In this document: piece by piece, positions 33,881 through 44,341 of the stretch
Layout of the letters: each line of letters opens with the position of its first letter
Numbering within the stretch: position 1 is the first letter of the stretch
Assembly (NCBI GenBank): GCA_016765495.1
Contig: JAESPV010000007.1
Coordinates: 6,669-56,559 of the forward strand
DNA length: 49,891 nt
From: Desulfocapsa sp.
GTDB taxonomy: Bacteria > Desulfobacterota > Desulfobulbia > Desulfobulbales > Desulfocapsaceae
Direction of reading: 5' to 3'
Notes under the pieces: generated by a model
What the model was told of the DNA's origin: nothing
Database searches by the model: none
What the model saw: the letters and a program-made list of their open reading frames with translations, nothing else
Translations under genes and position numbers: made by a program

Positions 33881-36800
33881 ATGAACAAAACAAAACAAAA
33901 AATTCACGTCACCAAGCTTTTCCAGTTTTGGGGTCTTCTTTTTATCCTGGGGATCGGTATAAGTATCACAGTAGTTGATATAATCGATTCCTACCGAGAG
34001 TTTACCTTCCACTCCGACAAAATGCGATCCGACTTTATTTCCAGAAACAAACATACAGTCCGGCAAGAGGTTATGCGTGCTGTGGCATTGATTTCCCATG
34101 AAAAAGCACAAAGTGAATCGCGAACAAAGAAACTTATTAAAGCCAGAACCTACGAAGCTGCAGCCATTGCCCGGAATATTTACCAACAAAACAAAACCGT
34201 AAAAAGTAAAGCAGAAATCACCAAGATGATTCTTGATGCGTTAAGGCCTATCCGCTATGAGCGTGAAAACGGTTATTATTTCATGACCGACCTCAACGGA
34301 ACCGCAATACTCTTTGCAGATAGACCTGAAAGAGAGAGGGAAAATCTGCTTAATATGCAAGATCCCAATGGTCAATCTGTGATTCAAGATATGATGGAAA
34401 TCGTGAAACAACGCGGTGAAGGGTTCTATCAATACCACTGGACTAAACCGGGCAGGAAAGACAAAACTTTCAAAAAGATTTCGTTTATCAAATACATTGA
34501 GCCCCTTAACTGTTTCATTGGTACTGGTTTATATGTTGATGTTATCCAGGAAACAATCAAAGCAGAGCTTCTTGCAACTATAAGTAGAATACGTTTTGGT
34601 CAGGAAGGATATCTTTTCGTTTATGGTTTCAACGGAGATACTTTAGTCGGGGCCGGGAAACACTATTCCGCCCCCCAAAAACTCTGGGAACGTTTCAGCC
34701 AGCAAGCTGAAAGGATGAAAGATCTTTTTGCCAAAGCACATGCTGTTGCATTAACTCCTGATGGCGACTTTATCTATTATACGTTCCCAAAGCTCACCAG
34801 CCCGGATATTGAATCACCTAAAACCTCATTTATATATGGTATTCCTGACTTACAATGGCTTATCGGTGCAGGGATTTATCTCGATGATGTGGAAACTGAT
34901 ATTGCTCTGATGCAGGCCGAACTCACAGAACGAACCAAAAGAAAAATCCTCTATTTCTCTCTTATCACTCTAGGAATCCTCACAATCGCCCTCCTCTTAT
35001 TCCGTAGAATAAACCAGAGATTAAACAAAGACATCAACACCTTTATCAACTTTTCCAACCAATTACTCTCTTCCGATGAGCCCATAGATCGACATCTGAT
35101 TAAAACATATGAATTTGATCAAATGGCAAAAAATATTAACAGTTTATTCATGGAAAAGAGACTGGCCCAGCAAAAGTTAACACTTGAAAAAACAGCACTT
35201 TTGCAAAGTGAAACAAAATATCGTAGTACCATGGATTCTACGTTCTGCGGTATTTGCATCATTCAGGATCTCACGTTTCAATATGTAAATCCTGCCATGG
35301 CCACCATGTTTGGTTACACACCAGATGAAATGCTGGACCTGCCATCTCTTTTTGTTCTTATTATTTCTGAGCAACAGGAAATAGCAAAAGAGAGACTGTT
35401 CCAAAGATCCACCGGGAAGGCTGGTTCATTTTATGATTATAAATTTATCCGCAAAAGTGGTGAAGTCTTCGATGCTATGGTTGTTGGTGCAGGAATCATA
35501 CACGAGGGTAAGCCAGCTTCTATTGCTACAATTATCGATATTAGCGACCGTAAAGCTGCTGAAGAAGCATTGAAGAAAAGTGCAGAACGTGCAACAGCCC
35601 TGCTTGAAGCTATTCCTGATATGGTTTTCCGCTTAAATCGTCAGGGTGACTATGTAGATTTCAAAGCTGGTCATGCTGCACTATTTATCCGACCTGAAAA
35701 TGGTAGCATCATTGGTCATAATAATTTTGACCTTCTCCCTCAGGATGTAGCATTATTGATAGAAAAAAACCTCATTGATACCCTCACATCCGGAAAGATG
35801 CATTCCTTTGAATATCAACTTTTTGTTGCTGATCATGGTCTCCTTGACTATGAGGCCAGAATGGTGAAAAGTGGCGAAGATGAAGTAACTTATATAGTTC
35901 GTAACATTACAAAACGAAAACAGGCGGCAAAAGAGAAAGAGGCTCTTGAGCAACAACTCAACCGGGCCAAAAGGATGGAATCCTTAGGGTTGATGGCTAG
36001 TGGAGTTGCCCATGATTTGAACAATATTCTGTCAGGGCTTGTGGGGTATCCTGAATTAATCCTACACACACTGGCAAAAGATAGTCCATTACGCCCTCAA
36101 ATTGTGGCTATCCGTGAATCCGGCGAACGTGCCGCTGCAGTTGTTGACGACCTCCTCACAGTTGCAAGGGGCGCTGCAAGCACAAGAGCAGTCCATGATA
36201 TCGATTCACTGGTCCTGGAGTACCTGAACTCTCTGGAGTGCGCAAAATTCAAATCCTTGTATCCGCAAGTGTCGATCAAATATCAACGTAACGCCACCCA
36301 TGTAAATATTTCCTGCTCACTGGTTCACATTAAAAAATGTATTATGAACCTTGTTACAAATGGAATTGAGGCGATTACAGGTTCCGGTACCGTTACGGTC
36401 TCCACACACAACCACTTCCAGGATGCCTCGGATAGCACCGAACAGGGTCTCAACAATGGGGAATACCTTGTACTTAGTGTTCATGATGATGGACCTGGCA
36501 TAGCACAGGAAGATCTGGAACACATCTTTGAACCATTTTATTCCAAAAAAATTATGGAAAAAAGCGGAACAGGACTTGGCCTGACGGTGGTCTGGAATAC
36601 TGTGCAGGAACATAATGGAATGGTATTCGTTGACAGCGACGGAGAGGGAACAAACTTTCAACTCTACTTCCCTGTAAGCCATGAGAAAAACGAGAACAAA
36701 CACGATGGCGGTGTTGAAAATGTCTTCACTGGCAACGGCGAGCGGATTCTTGTTGCAGATGACGAAGAACTTTTACGGAATGTTGCTACCCAAATGTTGG

Positions 36801-37099
36801 AACTGCTGGGATATACGGTGGATACCGTTGCAAGCGGAGAAGCAGCCATTGAATTTATCAGGAAAAACACGGTTGACTTGCTCCTCATGGATATGTTAAT
36901 GCCTCCCGGTATTAATGGCTACCAGGCCTATAAAGAAATAATCAAAATTCATCCCGGACAAAAAGCTGTCATTCTCAGTGGATTCTCTAAAAATAAAGAC
37001 GTTAAAGCAACCCTGCAACTTGGTGCAGGTGATTTTATTAAGAAACCCTATACTTTAGAGCAACTCGGTCGGGTTGTTTCAAAAATGTTGCGTTCCTGA
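33881..37099 (+). CDS. hybrid sensor histidine kinase: Cache-PAS-PAS-HisKA-HATPase-REC
   Basis: A 1072-residue membrane sensor. One helix at about 14-35 and another at about 355-374 bracket a large periplasmic region with two Cache-like repeats (RENGYYFMTDLNGTAILFAD and GQEGYLFVYGFNGDTLVGAG). Cytosolic PAS domains follow at about 444-560 and 563-690. HisKA has phosphoacceptor H711 in ASGVAHDLNNILSGL, and the ATPase has LVTNGIEAI, DDGPGI and GTGLGLTVV. A C-terminal receiver has D1004 in LLLMDMLMPPGINGYQ. Cache domains usually bind small acids, amino acids or similar solutes. The output partner is not encoded nearby. It is a separate unit with a likely promoter 50 bases upstream. Confidence 0.95.
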   Translation: MNKTKQKIHVTKLFQFWGLLFILGIGISITVVDIIDSYREFTFHSDKMRSDFISRNKHTVRQEVMRAVALISHEKAQSESRTKKLIKARTYEAAAIARNIYQQNKTVKSKAEITKMILDALRPIRYERENGYYFMTDLNGTAILFADRPERERENLLNMQDPNGQSVIQDMMEIVKQRGEGFYQYHWTKPGRKDKTFKKISFIKYIEPLNCFIGTGLYVDVIQETIKAELLATISRIRFGQEGYLFVYGFNGDTLVGAGKHYSAPQKLWERFSQQAERMKDLFAKAHAVALTPDGDFIYYTFPKLTSPDIESPKTSFIYGIPDLQWLIGAGIYLDDVETDIALMQAELTERTKRKILYFSLITLGILTIALLLFRRINQRLNKDINTFINFSNQLLSSDEPIDRHLIKTYEFDQMAKNINSLFMEKRLAQQKLTLEKTALLQSETKYRSTMDSTFCGICIIQDLTFQYVNPAMATMFGYTPDEMLDLPSLFVLIISEQQEIAKERLFQRSTGKAGSFYDYKFIRKSGEVFDAMVVGAGIIHEGKPASIATIIDISDRKAAEEALKKSAERATALLEAIPDMVFRLNRQGDYVDFKAGHAALFIRPENGSIIGHNNFDLLPQDVALLIEKNLIDTLTSGKMHSFEYQLFVADHGLLDYEARMVKSGEDEVTYIVRNITKRKQAAKEKEALEQQLNRAKRMESLGLMASGVAHDLNNILSGLVGYPELILHTLAKDSPLRPQIVAIRESGERAAAVVDDLLTVARGAASTRAVHDIDSLVLEYLNSLECAKFKSLYPQVSIKYQRNATHVNISCSLVHIKKCIMNLVTNGIEAITGSGTVTVSTHNHFQDASDSTEQGLNNGEYLVLSVHDDGPGIAQEDLEHIFEPFYSKKIMEKSGTGLGLTVVWNTVQEHNGMVFVDSDGEGTNFQLYFPVSHEKNENKHDGGVENVFTGNGERILVADDEELLRNVATQMLELLGYTVDTVASGEAAIEFIRKNTVDLLLMDMLMPPGINGYQAYKEIIKIHPGQKAVILSGFSKNKDVKATLQLGAGDFIKKPYTLEQLGRVVSKMLRS

Positions 37100-37221
37100 T
37101 ACTGTCTCACGTTGCGACTCGCAAATCGGAGTCTCCCACACTTGTTCTTACCGGATATTCACAGCAACAGTAAAAAAGGAGCATCGGATCTTCACTGTGA
37201 AGTAAAGATTTCCAATCAACC

Positions 37222-38487
37222 ATGATACTTGTCTATACGTTAGCGCAGCTTATTTTCCTGCCAATACTCTTTATTCCCTTAACAGCTGCTGTTCTGATAA
37301 TTCCTAAATACCGGATGCGGTTCCTGCATCGGCTGGGATTTGGCTTAAAAAAGGAAAAGGAAAATAAGAACCGTAAAACAATCTGGATTCATGCACTCTC
37401 TGTTGGAGAAGTCACCTCTGCTCTTCCACTTATTTCTGGTCTAAACAAAGAAATGGAGGAAGTTCGATTGGTATTTTCAGCTACAACAACAGCCGGTGCA
37501 GAGCTTGCCCAAAAGCTTTTCCATGACAAAGTTGATCGTTTTATTCCATTCCCACTGGATATTCCTTCAGTTATCAAACGCTTTGTACATACTGTTAAAC
37601 CCGATCTTTTTATTCTGGTTGAAACTGATTTCTGGCCTGGGATACTATCCACTTTAAAGAAACAAAACATTCCCACTCTTCTTGTGAATGGGAGAATTTC
37701 CGAAAAATCAATGCGTTCCTATAAACGATTCCGTTTTGTATTCAAACCTTTGTTTGCAAGCTTCCATACTCTTTCTATGCAGAATACCAAGGATAAAGAC
37801 AATCTGATACGTCTAGGGGTTGACCATAAACAAATCGAGACGCTGGGGAACCTGAAATACGACACAACACTCTATTCCACTTCAACGAAAAACCAGCCTC
37901 TGCCGTTTATCCTGCCAGAATATACACAATTATTTGTGGTTGGTTCCACACATGCCGGCGAAGAAAAGACCATTCTGCAGAGTTACAAACAATTAAAAGA
38001 AAAACACCCCGAGCTCTATCTGGTGATTGCACCGCGTAATATAGATAGAGGAAGGGCAATCCAAAGAATTGCAGCTGATATGAATCTCCAGGCCAACTGT
38101 CGAAGCCAGATTAATGCCGGAGGTAAAGACCTTTTCATCCTTGATACCATTGGTGAACTGAACCTCACCTATAGTCATGCTGATTATGCCTTTGTTGGAG
38201 GAAGCCTTGTTGAACAGGGAGGCCACAATCCCATAGAACCTGCTGTCTTTGCTGTACCGGTACTCTATGGCCCTCATATGAATGATTTTCATGAGATTAG
38301 TGAACAATTGATTCAAGCTGGAGGTGCGATAAAGGTTCAAAACCACAAAGAACTCACCATGGTCCTGGAACGACTCATCACAGATGAGACGTATAGACAA
38401 AAAACTGGCAAAGCAGCACGATCATTTATACACAGCCAACAGGGTGTTATCAAACGCCACCTGCAACTTATCAGATGTATGCTGTAA
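37222..38487 (+). CDS. waaA: Kdo transferase (3-deoxy-D-manno-octulosonic-acid transferase)
   Basis: Adds Kdo from CMP-Kdo to lipid A precursor at the inner membrane. A hydrophobic N-terminal anchor (LAQLIFLPILFIPLTAAVLI) leads into a GT-B fold with SVGEVTSALPLISGL, ETDFWPG, VNGRISEKS, GSTHAGEEKTIL, RNIDRGRAI and the sugar-nucleotide block GGSLVEQGGHNPIEPA. At 421 residues it is the usual length. Its presence proves an LPS outer membrane in this organism. The 3' end overlaps the comEC start by 13 bases, so the pair is co-transcribed. The ribosome site is weak. Confidence 0.95.
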   Translation: MILVYTLAQLIFLPILFIPLTAAVLIIPKYRMRFLHRLGFGLKKEKENKNRKTIWIHALSVGEVTSALPLISGLNKEMEEVRLVFSATTTAGAELAQKLFHDKVDRFIPFPLDIPSVIKRFVHTVKPDLFILVETDFWPGILSTLKKQNIPTLLVNGRISEKSMRSYKRFRFVFKPLFASFHTLSMQNTKDKDNLIRLGVDHKQIETLGNLKYDTTLYSTSTKNQPLPFILPEYTQLFVVGSTHAGEEKTILQSYKQLKEKHPELYLVIAPRNIDRGRAIQRIAADMNLQANCRSQINAGGKDLFILDTIGELNLTYSHADYAFVGGSLVEQGGHNPIEPAVFAVPVLYGPHMNDFHEISEQLIQAGGAIKVQNHKELTMVLERLITDETYRQKTGKAARSFIHSQQGVIKRHLQLIRCML

Positions 38488-40958
38488 AAGGTGTTGAGGA
38501 GCGTATTCGCCACTACCTCCTTATCACTCTCACTCTTGCTTTTATTGCAGGATTACTGCTACAGCGATTTTTCCCGATGGCTCCAGAGGCAGCCCTGATT
38601 GCTACCTTACTCCTTCTCGCTCCTGCTCTCTTTTATCATCGTAGAAGCAGATCCCGACCGGCAATGGTCTTTCTTCTCCTGACAGTTCTCTCTTTAGCCA
38701 TCCTCCACTCTGCGAATTTTGACCGGAAGCACCAGGAGTCAATTGATATCAGCAGTAGAATCATTCAAGAAGAAGATGTTGTCCTTACCGGAATCCTGCA
38801 TCGCATGCCCCTATTTGATGGTGTACAAAGTACAGTTATTGTCAAAATCAACAGCCTTCGACTACGCCATGAAGATCATTTTTCTTCCTCTAAAGGTCTT
38901 GTTCGACTGCGTATTAACTCTCCATGGCCTGTTTTCATTGTTCCGGGCGATACGATTGTTATTCGTGCAAAACTTTCACGACCATATCGTTTTGGCAACC
39001 CCGGTGGTTTTGACTATCCCAGCTTTCTTGCTTCACAAAATATTCGGATTATTGGCAGGATTAGCTCTATTGCGCACATCAGCCCCCTGGCTCAACAAAA
39101 ATCATTGCTGCATAGATTTACGTATCTCCCTGAAAATATCAGGGTTTCCATCAGGGATCTTCTTAACCTGAATCTTTCTCCCAAAGAGTCTGGCATATAT
39201 CGGGCATTGCTTATTGGAGATCGATCCGGGCTTGATCAGGATAGCCTGGAAGCCTTTAAAGCTTCGGGAACGATGCACATTCTAGCTATCTCGGGGATGC
39301 ATTTATCACTGGTTGCCACCTTCCTTTTTTTTCTTTTTTACTCGCTTGCCATACGATCAGAATATCTTACGCTGCGCATATCCTGCAAAAAACTGGCACT
39401 CCTTGCTACAGTTCCACTACTTTGCATGTATGCACTTCTTGCCGGAGCACAAACACCGGTACTTCGTTCACTCATCATGGTGCTTGTATTTGTTTTTTCT
39501 TTTTGTGTTAACAGGGAACGATCGCCCTTCACAACCCTCTCTTTTGCTGCTCTGCTCATTCTTCTTGTTAATCCTGTGAGTCTTTTCACTGTATCCTTTC
39601 AGCTCTCTTTTGCAGCTGTGGCATCTCTTATTCTCATTTTCCCACAACTTTCACGACTGGTGTTGGAAAATCAGCACACAGACAATGAGAAAACCAGTGG
39701 AATCTTTTCGCAAACAGGCCGTTGGATCATGGCATCATTACTTGTTTCAATTACAGCAACCATTGGTACTGCCCCGCTCTTACTTTCAAGCTTCAATCGT
39801 ATATCCACAGTTGGGTCCGTGGCAAATCTTTTGCTTGAACCTCTACTTTGTCTCTGGAGCCTGCCCTTTGGTCTGCTGGCCATAGTTGTTCATTTATTTG
39901 ATCCGCAAATAAGCAGCTTTTTCCTGCAAACTGGTGCAATTGGAATTAAAACTGCCATAATTATCACTGATTTCTTTAAACGTTATGAAGCAACAACTCT
40001 TTGGCTTCCCACACCTTCTCCAGCACTTATTATTCTCTATTATCTCAGTCTTGGCCTCTGTTTTACAAAACTTGCTCTGAAGAAAACAGTCCCGCTCTTC
40101 TTCGGGATTACTTTATTTTTTGTTTTTCCACCTCACCATTTCCTGCAAAGGTTTTCCACAGCCTCCGAAATAGTCTTCCTGGATGTGGGACAGGGTTCCG
40201 CAAGCCTGATTATCTTTCCCGGTGGGAAGAAGATGCTTATAGACGGAGGTGGTGCATCTTCAAAGAAATTCAATGTAGGAGAAAGTGTTATTGCCAAATA
40301 TTTGTGGAAGAAAGGGATCACTCACCTTGATGGCATACTTGTTACTCATCCGGATGCAGACCATTATAATGGAATTCCTTTTCTATTGAAACAATTCCAT
40401 CCTGATACTCTATGGGTAAATGGTGAAAGCGGTCATGACGAAAACTATGCAAATATGCTTGAGTTAGCCCATGGACTTGGCATAGAAGTTAAAACACCAG
40501 CCGACAAGCAAATCCTGATGCAATCTTCCGGGGTAATACTCTCAAATATAGGCAATCCATTTTTAAATACCGAATTAGCTTCTGAGCTCCCGACAAATTC
40601 CAATGATCAAAGCCTGATAGTACGATTAAAGGGAGAGTCCTTTTCCTGTCTTTTTCCTGGAGATATCACGACCAGGGTCGAACATGCGCTTATAATAAAT
40701 CAGAAAAATCTGAAGTCTTCTATCCTTCTTTCTCCACACCATGGTTCCAAAACATCCAACTCGGAAGAATTTCTGGAATATGTAGCCCCTCAACAGGTAA
40801 TCGTTTCTGCTGGACGGTTCACCCCCCTCTCGTTCCCGACACCTGAACTCAGGGCACTATGCCTTAAAAAGAAGATTCCTTTGTTGATTACAGCAGAAAG
40901 CGGAGCCATTACATTCCGCCAGAATGGTGAAACGGTACAATATACTACTTTTTTTTAG
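38475..40958 (+). CDS. comEC: ComEC/Rec2-type DNA-uptake channel protein
   Basis: Full-length 827-residue ComEC. An N-terminal DUF4131-like domain with membrane helices (1-150) is followed by the competence domain with GLDQDSLEAFKASGTMHILAISGMHLSLV (about 249-278), several membrane helices, and a C-terminal metallo-beta-lactamase domain with FLDVGQGSASLIIFPGGKKMLIDGGG (from 565), VTHPDADHYNG (from 622) and LSPHHGSKTSN late. It should carry single-stranded DNA across the inner membrane. The gene begins inside the end of waaA. No comEA or other competence genes are adjacent, though a pilT lies 9 kb away. Natural transformation is therefore possible but unproven. Confidence 0.94.
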   Translation: MYAVKGVEERIRHYLLITLTLAFIAGLLLQRFFPMAPEAALIATLLLLAPALFYHRRSRSRPAMVFLLLTVLSLAILHSANFDRKHQESIDISSRIIQEEDVVLTGILHRMPLFDGVQSTVIVKINSLRLRHEDHFSSSKGLVRLRINSPWPVFIVPGDTIVIRAKLSRPYRFGNPGGFDYPSFLASQNIRIIGRISSIAHISPLAQQKSLLHRFTYLPENIRVSIRDLLNLNLSPKESGIYRALLIGDRSGLDQDSLEAFKASGTMHILAISGMHLSLVATFLFFLFYSLAIRSEYLTLRISCKKLALLATVPLLCMYALLAGAQTPVLRSLIMVLVFVFSFCVNRERSPFTTLSFAALLILLVNPVSLFTVSFQLSFAAVASLILIFPQLSRLVLENQHTDNEKTSGIFSQTGRWIMASLLVSITATIGTAPLLLSSFNRISTVGSVANLLLEPLLCLWSLPFGLLAIVVHLFDPQISSFFLQTGAIGIKTAIIITDFFKRYEATTLWLPTPSPALIILYYLSLGLCFTKLALKKTVPLFFGITLFFVFPPHHFLQRFSTASEIVFLDVGQGSASLIIFPGGKKMLIDGGGASSKKFNVGESVIAKYLWKKGITHLDGILVTHPDADHYNGIPFLLKQFHPDTLWVNGESGHDENYANMLELAHGLGIEVKTPADKQILMQSSGVILSNIGNPFLNTELASELPTNSNDQSLIVRLKGESFSCLFPGDITTRVEHALIINQKNLKSSILLSPHHGSKTSNSEEFLEYVAPQQVIVSAGRFTPLSFPTPELRALCLKKKIPLLITAESGAITFRQNGETVQYTTFF

Positions 40959-41214
40959 CAACACTCCCACTATGTCCATTTGGGCCTTCTCGAAAAGTGT
41001 TAGTCTCCTTAGAAACCCCAAATAAGTCGGTATTGAGTGTAATCGTGTTATATTTGCACATCATTGGTTTTATTAGTTTTTCATTAGAAAGCTTCTTTCT
41101 TGTTGATTATGGCATGTAGACCATTTAATTTGAAATTTCTCTATTCTGATCACTGTGGAGACATACTCCCAGTACCATTGGTGACAGGTAAAAACAAATC
41201 AACAGGAGTCAATC

Positions 41215-42537
41215 ATGAAGAAGCACTTGAAAAAGACTTTATTTTCCATTGCCACAGCTACAGCCCTCACGGTGGGTCTTGCGGGTAACAGCCTGGCAGC
41301 AACCGATATTCAATGGTGGCATGCCATGGGGGGCGTAAACGGGGAACGTGTTAATAAAATTGCCAATGATTATAATGCGTCACAAACAGATTACAAAGTT
41401 GTTCCTGTATACAAGGGTAATTACACAGAAACCATGACAGCGGCAATTGCCTCATTTCGTGCCAAAAAACATCCTCACATTGTTCAGGTGTTTGAGGTGG
41501 GTACTGCAACCATGATGGCTGCCAAAGGCGCAGTGTATCCTGTTGAAGAAATGATGGCAGATGCCGGTTTGAAATTGGATAAATCCGCCTTTCTCCCTGC
41601 AGTTATCAGTTATTACCAAACCCCGGATGGTGGACTTCTATCCATGCCCTTCAATAGTTCCACACCGGTAATGTGGTACAACAAAGATGCCTTTGCCAAA
41701 GCTGGAATAAAAGAAGTTCCCAAAACATGGCCGGAGGTATATGACGCCTCAAAAAAACTGGTTGCTGCCGGATATAAAGGTGGTTTCTCTTTTGGTTGGC
41801 AGTCATGGGTCATGCTGGAAAATTTCAGCGCGTGGCACAATATTGAGGTGGGTAGCAAAGAAAATGGATTTGCGGGTCTGGATACCGAATTCACCTTCAA
41901 CAATGCAGCTATAAAAAAAGTGATGGCCGATGTTGCAACAGGGCAAAAGGAAAATCTTTTTCTCTATGGTGGCCGAAGGGGTGACAGCCTGCCAATGTTT
42001 ATCAATGAGGAAGTCGGCATGTGGCTAAACTCCTCTGCCTACTACGGTGGTATAAAAAAACAGGCGCAATTTGAGTTTGCCCAGACCATGTTACCTTACT
42101 ATCCCGACTTGATAGACAAACCACAAAACTCCATCATTGGTGGTGCAACCTTGTGGGTATTGAAAGGCCATGATATGGGCGATTACAAAGGTGTTGCAGG
42201 GTTTATGAACTATCTTGCTTCACCGGAAGTACAGGCCTGGTGGCATCAGGAGACAGGCTATGTGCCAATCACTACGGCTGCGTACGAACTCAGCAAAAAG
42301 CAGGGATTCTATGAGAAGAATCCCGGCACAGACATTGCTATTAAACAGCTCAGCCTGAATACTCCGACTCCCAATTCCAGAGGGGTCCGCTTTGGTAATT
42401 TTGTTCAGGTACGTGATGTTATAAATGAAGAGATGGAAGCGATCTGGAACAGCAGCAAAACAGCATCAGAAGCCATGGATGATGCTGTCAGCCGTGGTAA
42501 CAAGTTGCTTAGAAAGTTTGAAAGAGCAAATAAATAA
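41215..42537 (+). CDS. ugpB: sn-glycerol-3-phosphate-binding protein
   Basis: Periplasmic receptor for glycerol-3-phosphate and glycerophosphodiesters. The signal peptide is MKKHLKKTLFSIATATALTVGLAGNSLAA-like (27-29 residues). Long stretches match E. coli UgpB in my memory: VYKGNYTETMTAAIASFRAKK, VGTATMMAAKGAVYPV, PFNSSTPVMWYNKDAF, ENFSAWHNIEV, GGATLWVLKGHD and QGFYEKNPGTD. This makes UgpB far more likely than a general sugar-binding protein. A good CAGGAG site precedes it. It is the first gene of ugpBAEC. The 256 bases upstream show no clear Pho box or promoter that I can defend. Confidence 0.94.
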   Translation: MKKHLKKTLFSIATATALTVGLAGNSLAATDIQWWHAMGGVNGERVNKIANDYNASQTDYKVVPVYKGNYTETMTAAIASFRAKKHPHIVQVFEVGTATMMAAKGAVYPVEEMMADAGLKLDKSAFLPAVISYYQTPDGGLLSMPFNSSTPVMWYNKDAFAKAGIKEVPKTWPEVYDASKKLVAAGYKGGFSFGWQSWVMLENFSAWHNIEVGSKENGFAGLDTEFTFNNAAIKKVMADVATGQKENLFLYGGRRGDSLPMFINEEVGMWLNSSAYYGGIKKQAQFEFAQTMLPYYPDLIDKPQNSIIGGATLWVLKGHDMGDYKGVAGFMNYLASPEVQAWWHQETGYVPITTAAYELSKKQGFYEKNPGTDIAIKQLSLNTPTPNSRGVRFGNFVQVRDVINEEMEAIWNSSKTASEAMDDAVSRGNKLLRKFERANK

Positions 42538-42558
42538 TCTATGAGTTAAGTACCTTTG

Positions 42559-42592
42559 AAGCAGCGAACAGTTGTTTAGCTGTTCGCTGCTT
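42559..42592 (+). promoter_or_regulatory. stable hairpin between ugpB and ugpA
   Basis: AAGCAGCGAACAG (42559-42571) and CTGTTCGCTGCTT (42580-42592) are perfect 13-base arms with an 8-base loop. Only a short TCT follows rather than a full T-run. Such hairpins after binding-protein genes protect the upstream message or attenuate read-through, so that the receptor outnumbers the permease. Confidence 0.75.
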
Positions 42593-42603
42593 TCTGCGAA
42601 ATC

Positions 42604-43485
42604 ATGCTTAAACGTACCCATTTCAAACCTTCAATGCTCCCGTATCTGCTTGTTGCGCCTCAGATAATAATAACTGTGGTTTTTTTTATGTGGCCGGCCA
42701 GTCAGGCAGTTTACCAGTCACTGTTGCTGGAAGATCCATTCGGCCTGAAAACCGAATTCATCTGGTTTGAAAATTATGTGGACCTTTTCACGGATGGTAT
42801 TTATTTCAGCACATTTCTCCGAACCATTGTCTTTTCTTCATTCGTTGCTTTTTTGTCCCTTTTTATTGCTCTAATCCTTGCAGCAATGGCAGATCATGTT
42901 GTACGCGGAACAACAACCTACCGAACACTACTTATCTGGCCCTATGCTGTGGCACCCGTCGTGGCCGGGACGATCTGGATGTTCATTTTTGACCCAACCC
43001 TTGGAATCGCTTCTTATATGCTGCAGCATGTTGGCTATGAATGGAACCACCGCTTGAACGGGGACCAGGCCATGGCGCTTATTGTGCTTGCTGCAACATG
43101 GAAACAGATCAGTTATAATTTTCTTTTCTTTCTTGCTGGAATGCAGTCTATCCCAAAATCATTAATCGAGGCCGCAGCCATTGATGGTGCCGGCCCAACC
43201 CGAAGATTCTGGACCATTATTTTTCCGCTCATATCACCTATCACTTTCTTTTTGATGGTGATGAACATCGTGTATGCATTTTTTGAAACCTTTGGGATTG
43301 TTCATGCGGTGACAAAAGGCGGGCCGGCAAAGGCAACTGAGATTTTGGTTTATAAGATGTTTAATGATGGCTTTATCGGGCTTGATCTGGGAGGGTCGTC
43401 AGCACAGTCTGTCATTCTGATGATAATCGTCATTACTCTGACCATAGTACAATTCAGGTACATAGAACGAAAAGTGGAATATTGA
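42604..43485 (+). CDS. ugpA: glycerol-3-phosphate ABC permease, first subunit
   Basis: Membrane subunit (293 residues, six helices) of the Ugp importer. It carries the EAA loop [24 protein letters not shown] that docks to the ATPase. The N-terminal [36 protein letters not shown] and the closing YIERKVEY fit MalF-type sugar permeases and UgpA. It lies 66 bases after ugpB with a hairpin between. The next gene starts 6 bases downstream. Confidence 0.92.
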   Translation: MLKRTHFKPSMLPYLLVAPQIIITVVFFMWPASQAVYQSLLLEDPFGLKTEFIWFENYVDLFTDGIYFSTFLRTIVFSSFVAFLSLFIALILAAMADHVVRGTTTYRTLLIWPYAVAPVVAGTIWMFIFDPTLGIASYMLQHVGYEWNHRLNGDQAMALIVLAATWKQISYNFLFFLAGMQSIPKSLIEAAAIDGAGPTRRFWTIIFPLISPITFFLMVMNIVYAFFETFGIVHAVTKGGPAKATEILVYKMFNDGFIGLDLGGSSAQSVILMIIVITLTIVQFRYIERKVEY

Positions 43486-43491
43486 GGGACT

Positions 43492-44340
43492 ATGATTGAA
43501 AAACGCGCTCTGACCACTTATATCAGTCATGCAGTTTTACTTCTGGGTGTTGCTTTGGTTGCTTTTCCTATCTGGATAACATTCGTGGGAGCAAGTCACG
43601 ATGCCCTGCGCATGACCCAGGCGCCATTGCCCCTGTTACCTGGAAATCAGTTTTTTGTTAACCTGAAAGCAGTATTTGTTCACGGCGTGGGAAATGCCAG
43701 GGAACAATCGGTTGGGCTGATGATGTTTAACAGCCTGATCATGGCCATGATGATCGCTGTGGGTAAAATCATCATTTCTCTTCTTTCAGCTTTTGCTATT
43801 GTTTACTTCAGGTTTCCATTTCGCATGATGTTTTTCTGGATGATTTTTATCACCCTTATGCTGCCTGTTGAAGTACGTATTCTGCCAACTTTTGAAGTTG
43901 TTGCAAATCTTGGGATGCTCAACAATCACTGGGGATTAACCATCCCGCTTATTGCTTCAGCAACAGCCACCTTTATGTTCAGGCAGGTTTTTTTAACTGT
44001 TCCCGACGAATTGCTGGAGGCAGCCCGTATTGATGGTGCAGGCCCCATGCGCTTTTTTGTAGATATCCTGCTGCCGGTTTCACGGACCAATATTGCAGCA
44101 CTTTTTGTCATTCTCTTTATTTACGGCTGGAACCAGTATCTCTGGCCGCTGCTCATCACCACAGACCAAAGTATGTACACCATTGTTATGGGTATTAAAC
44201 AGATGCTCGAAGCCGCTGAAGAATCACCTGAATGGCACTTGCTCATGATGACAACCCTGCTTGCCATGATTCCCCCTGTGATGGTAGTGCTTGGGATGCA
44301 GAAGCTTTTTATTAAAGGATTAACCGAGACGGAGAAATAA
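43492..44340 (+). CDS. ugpE: glycerol-3-phosphate ABC permease, second subunit
   Basis: Second membrane subunit (282 residues), MalG-like, with the EAA motif [22 protein letters not shown] and the typical helix block [37 protein letters not shown] stands before the ATG at good distance. UgpA and UgpE form the channel heterodimer. Its stop is one base before the TTG start of ugpC. Confidence 0.92.
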   Translation: MIEKRALTTYISHAVLLLGVALVAFPIWITFVGASHDALRMTQAPLPLLPGNQFFVNLKAVFVHGVGNAREQSVGLMMFNSLIMAMMIAVGKIIISLLSAFAIVYFRFPFRMMFFWMIFITLMLPVEVRILPTFEVVANLGMLNNHWGLTIPLIASATATFMFRQVFLTVPDELLEAARIDGAGPMRFFVDILLPVSRTNIAALFVILFIYGWNQYLWPLLITTDQSMYTIVMGIKQMLEAAEESPEWHLLMMTTLLAMIPPVMVVLGMQKLFIKGLTETEK

Positions 44341-44341
44341 A

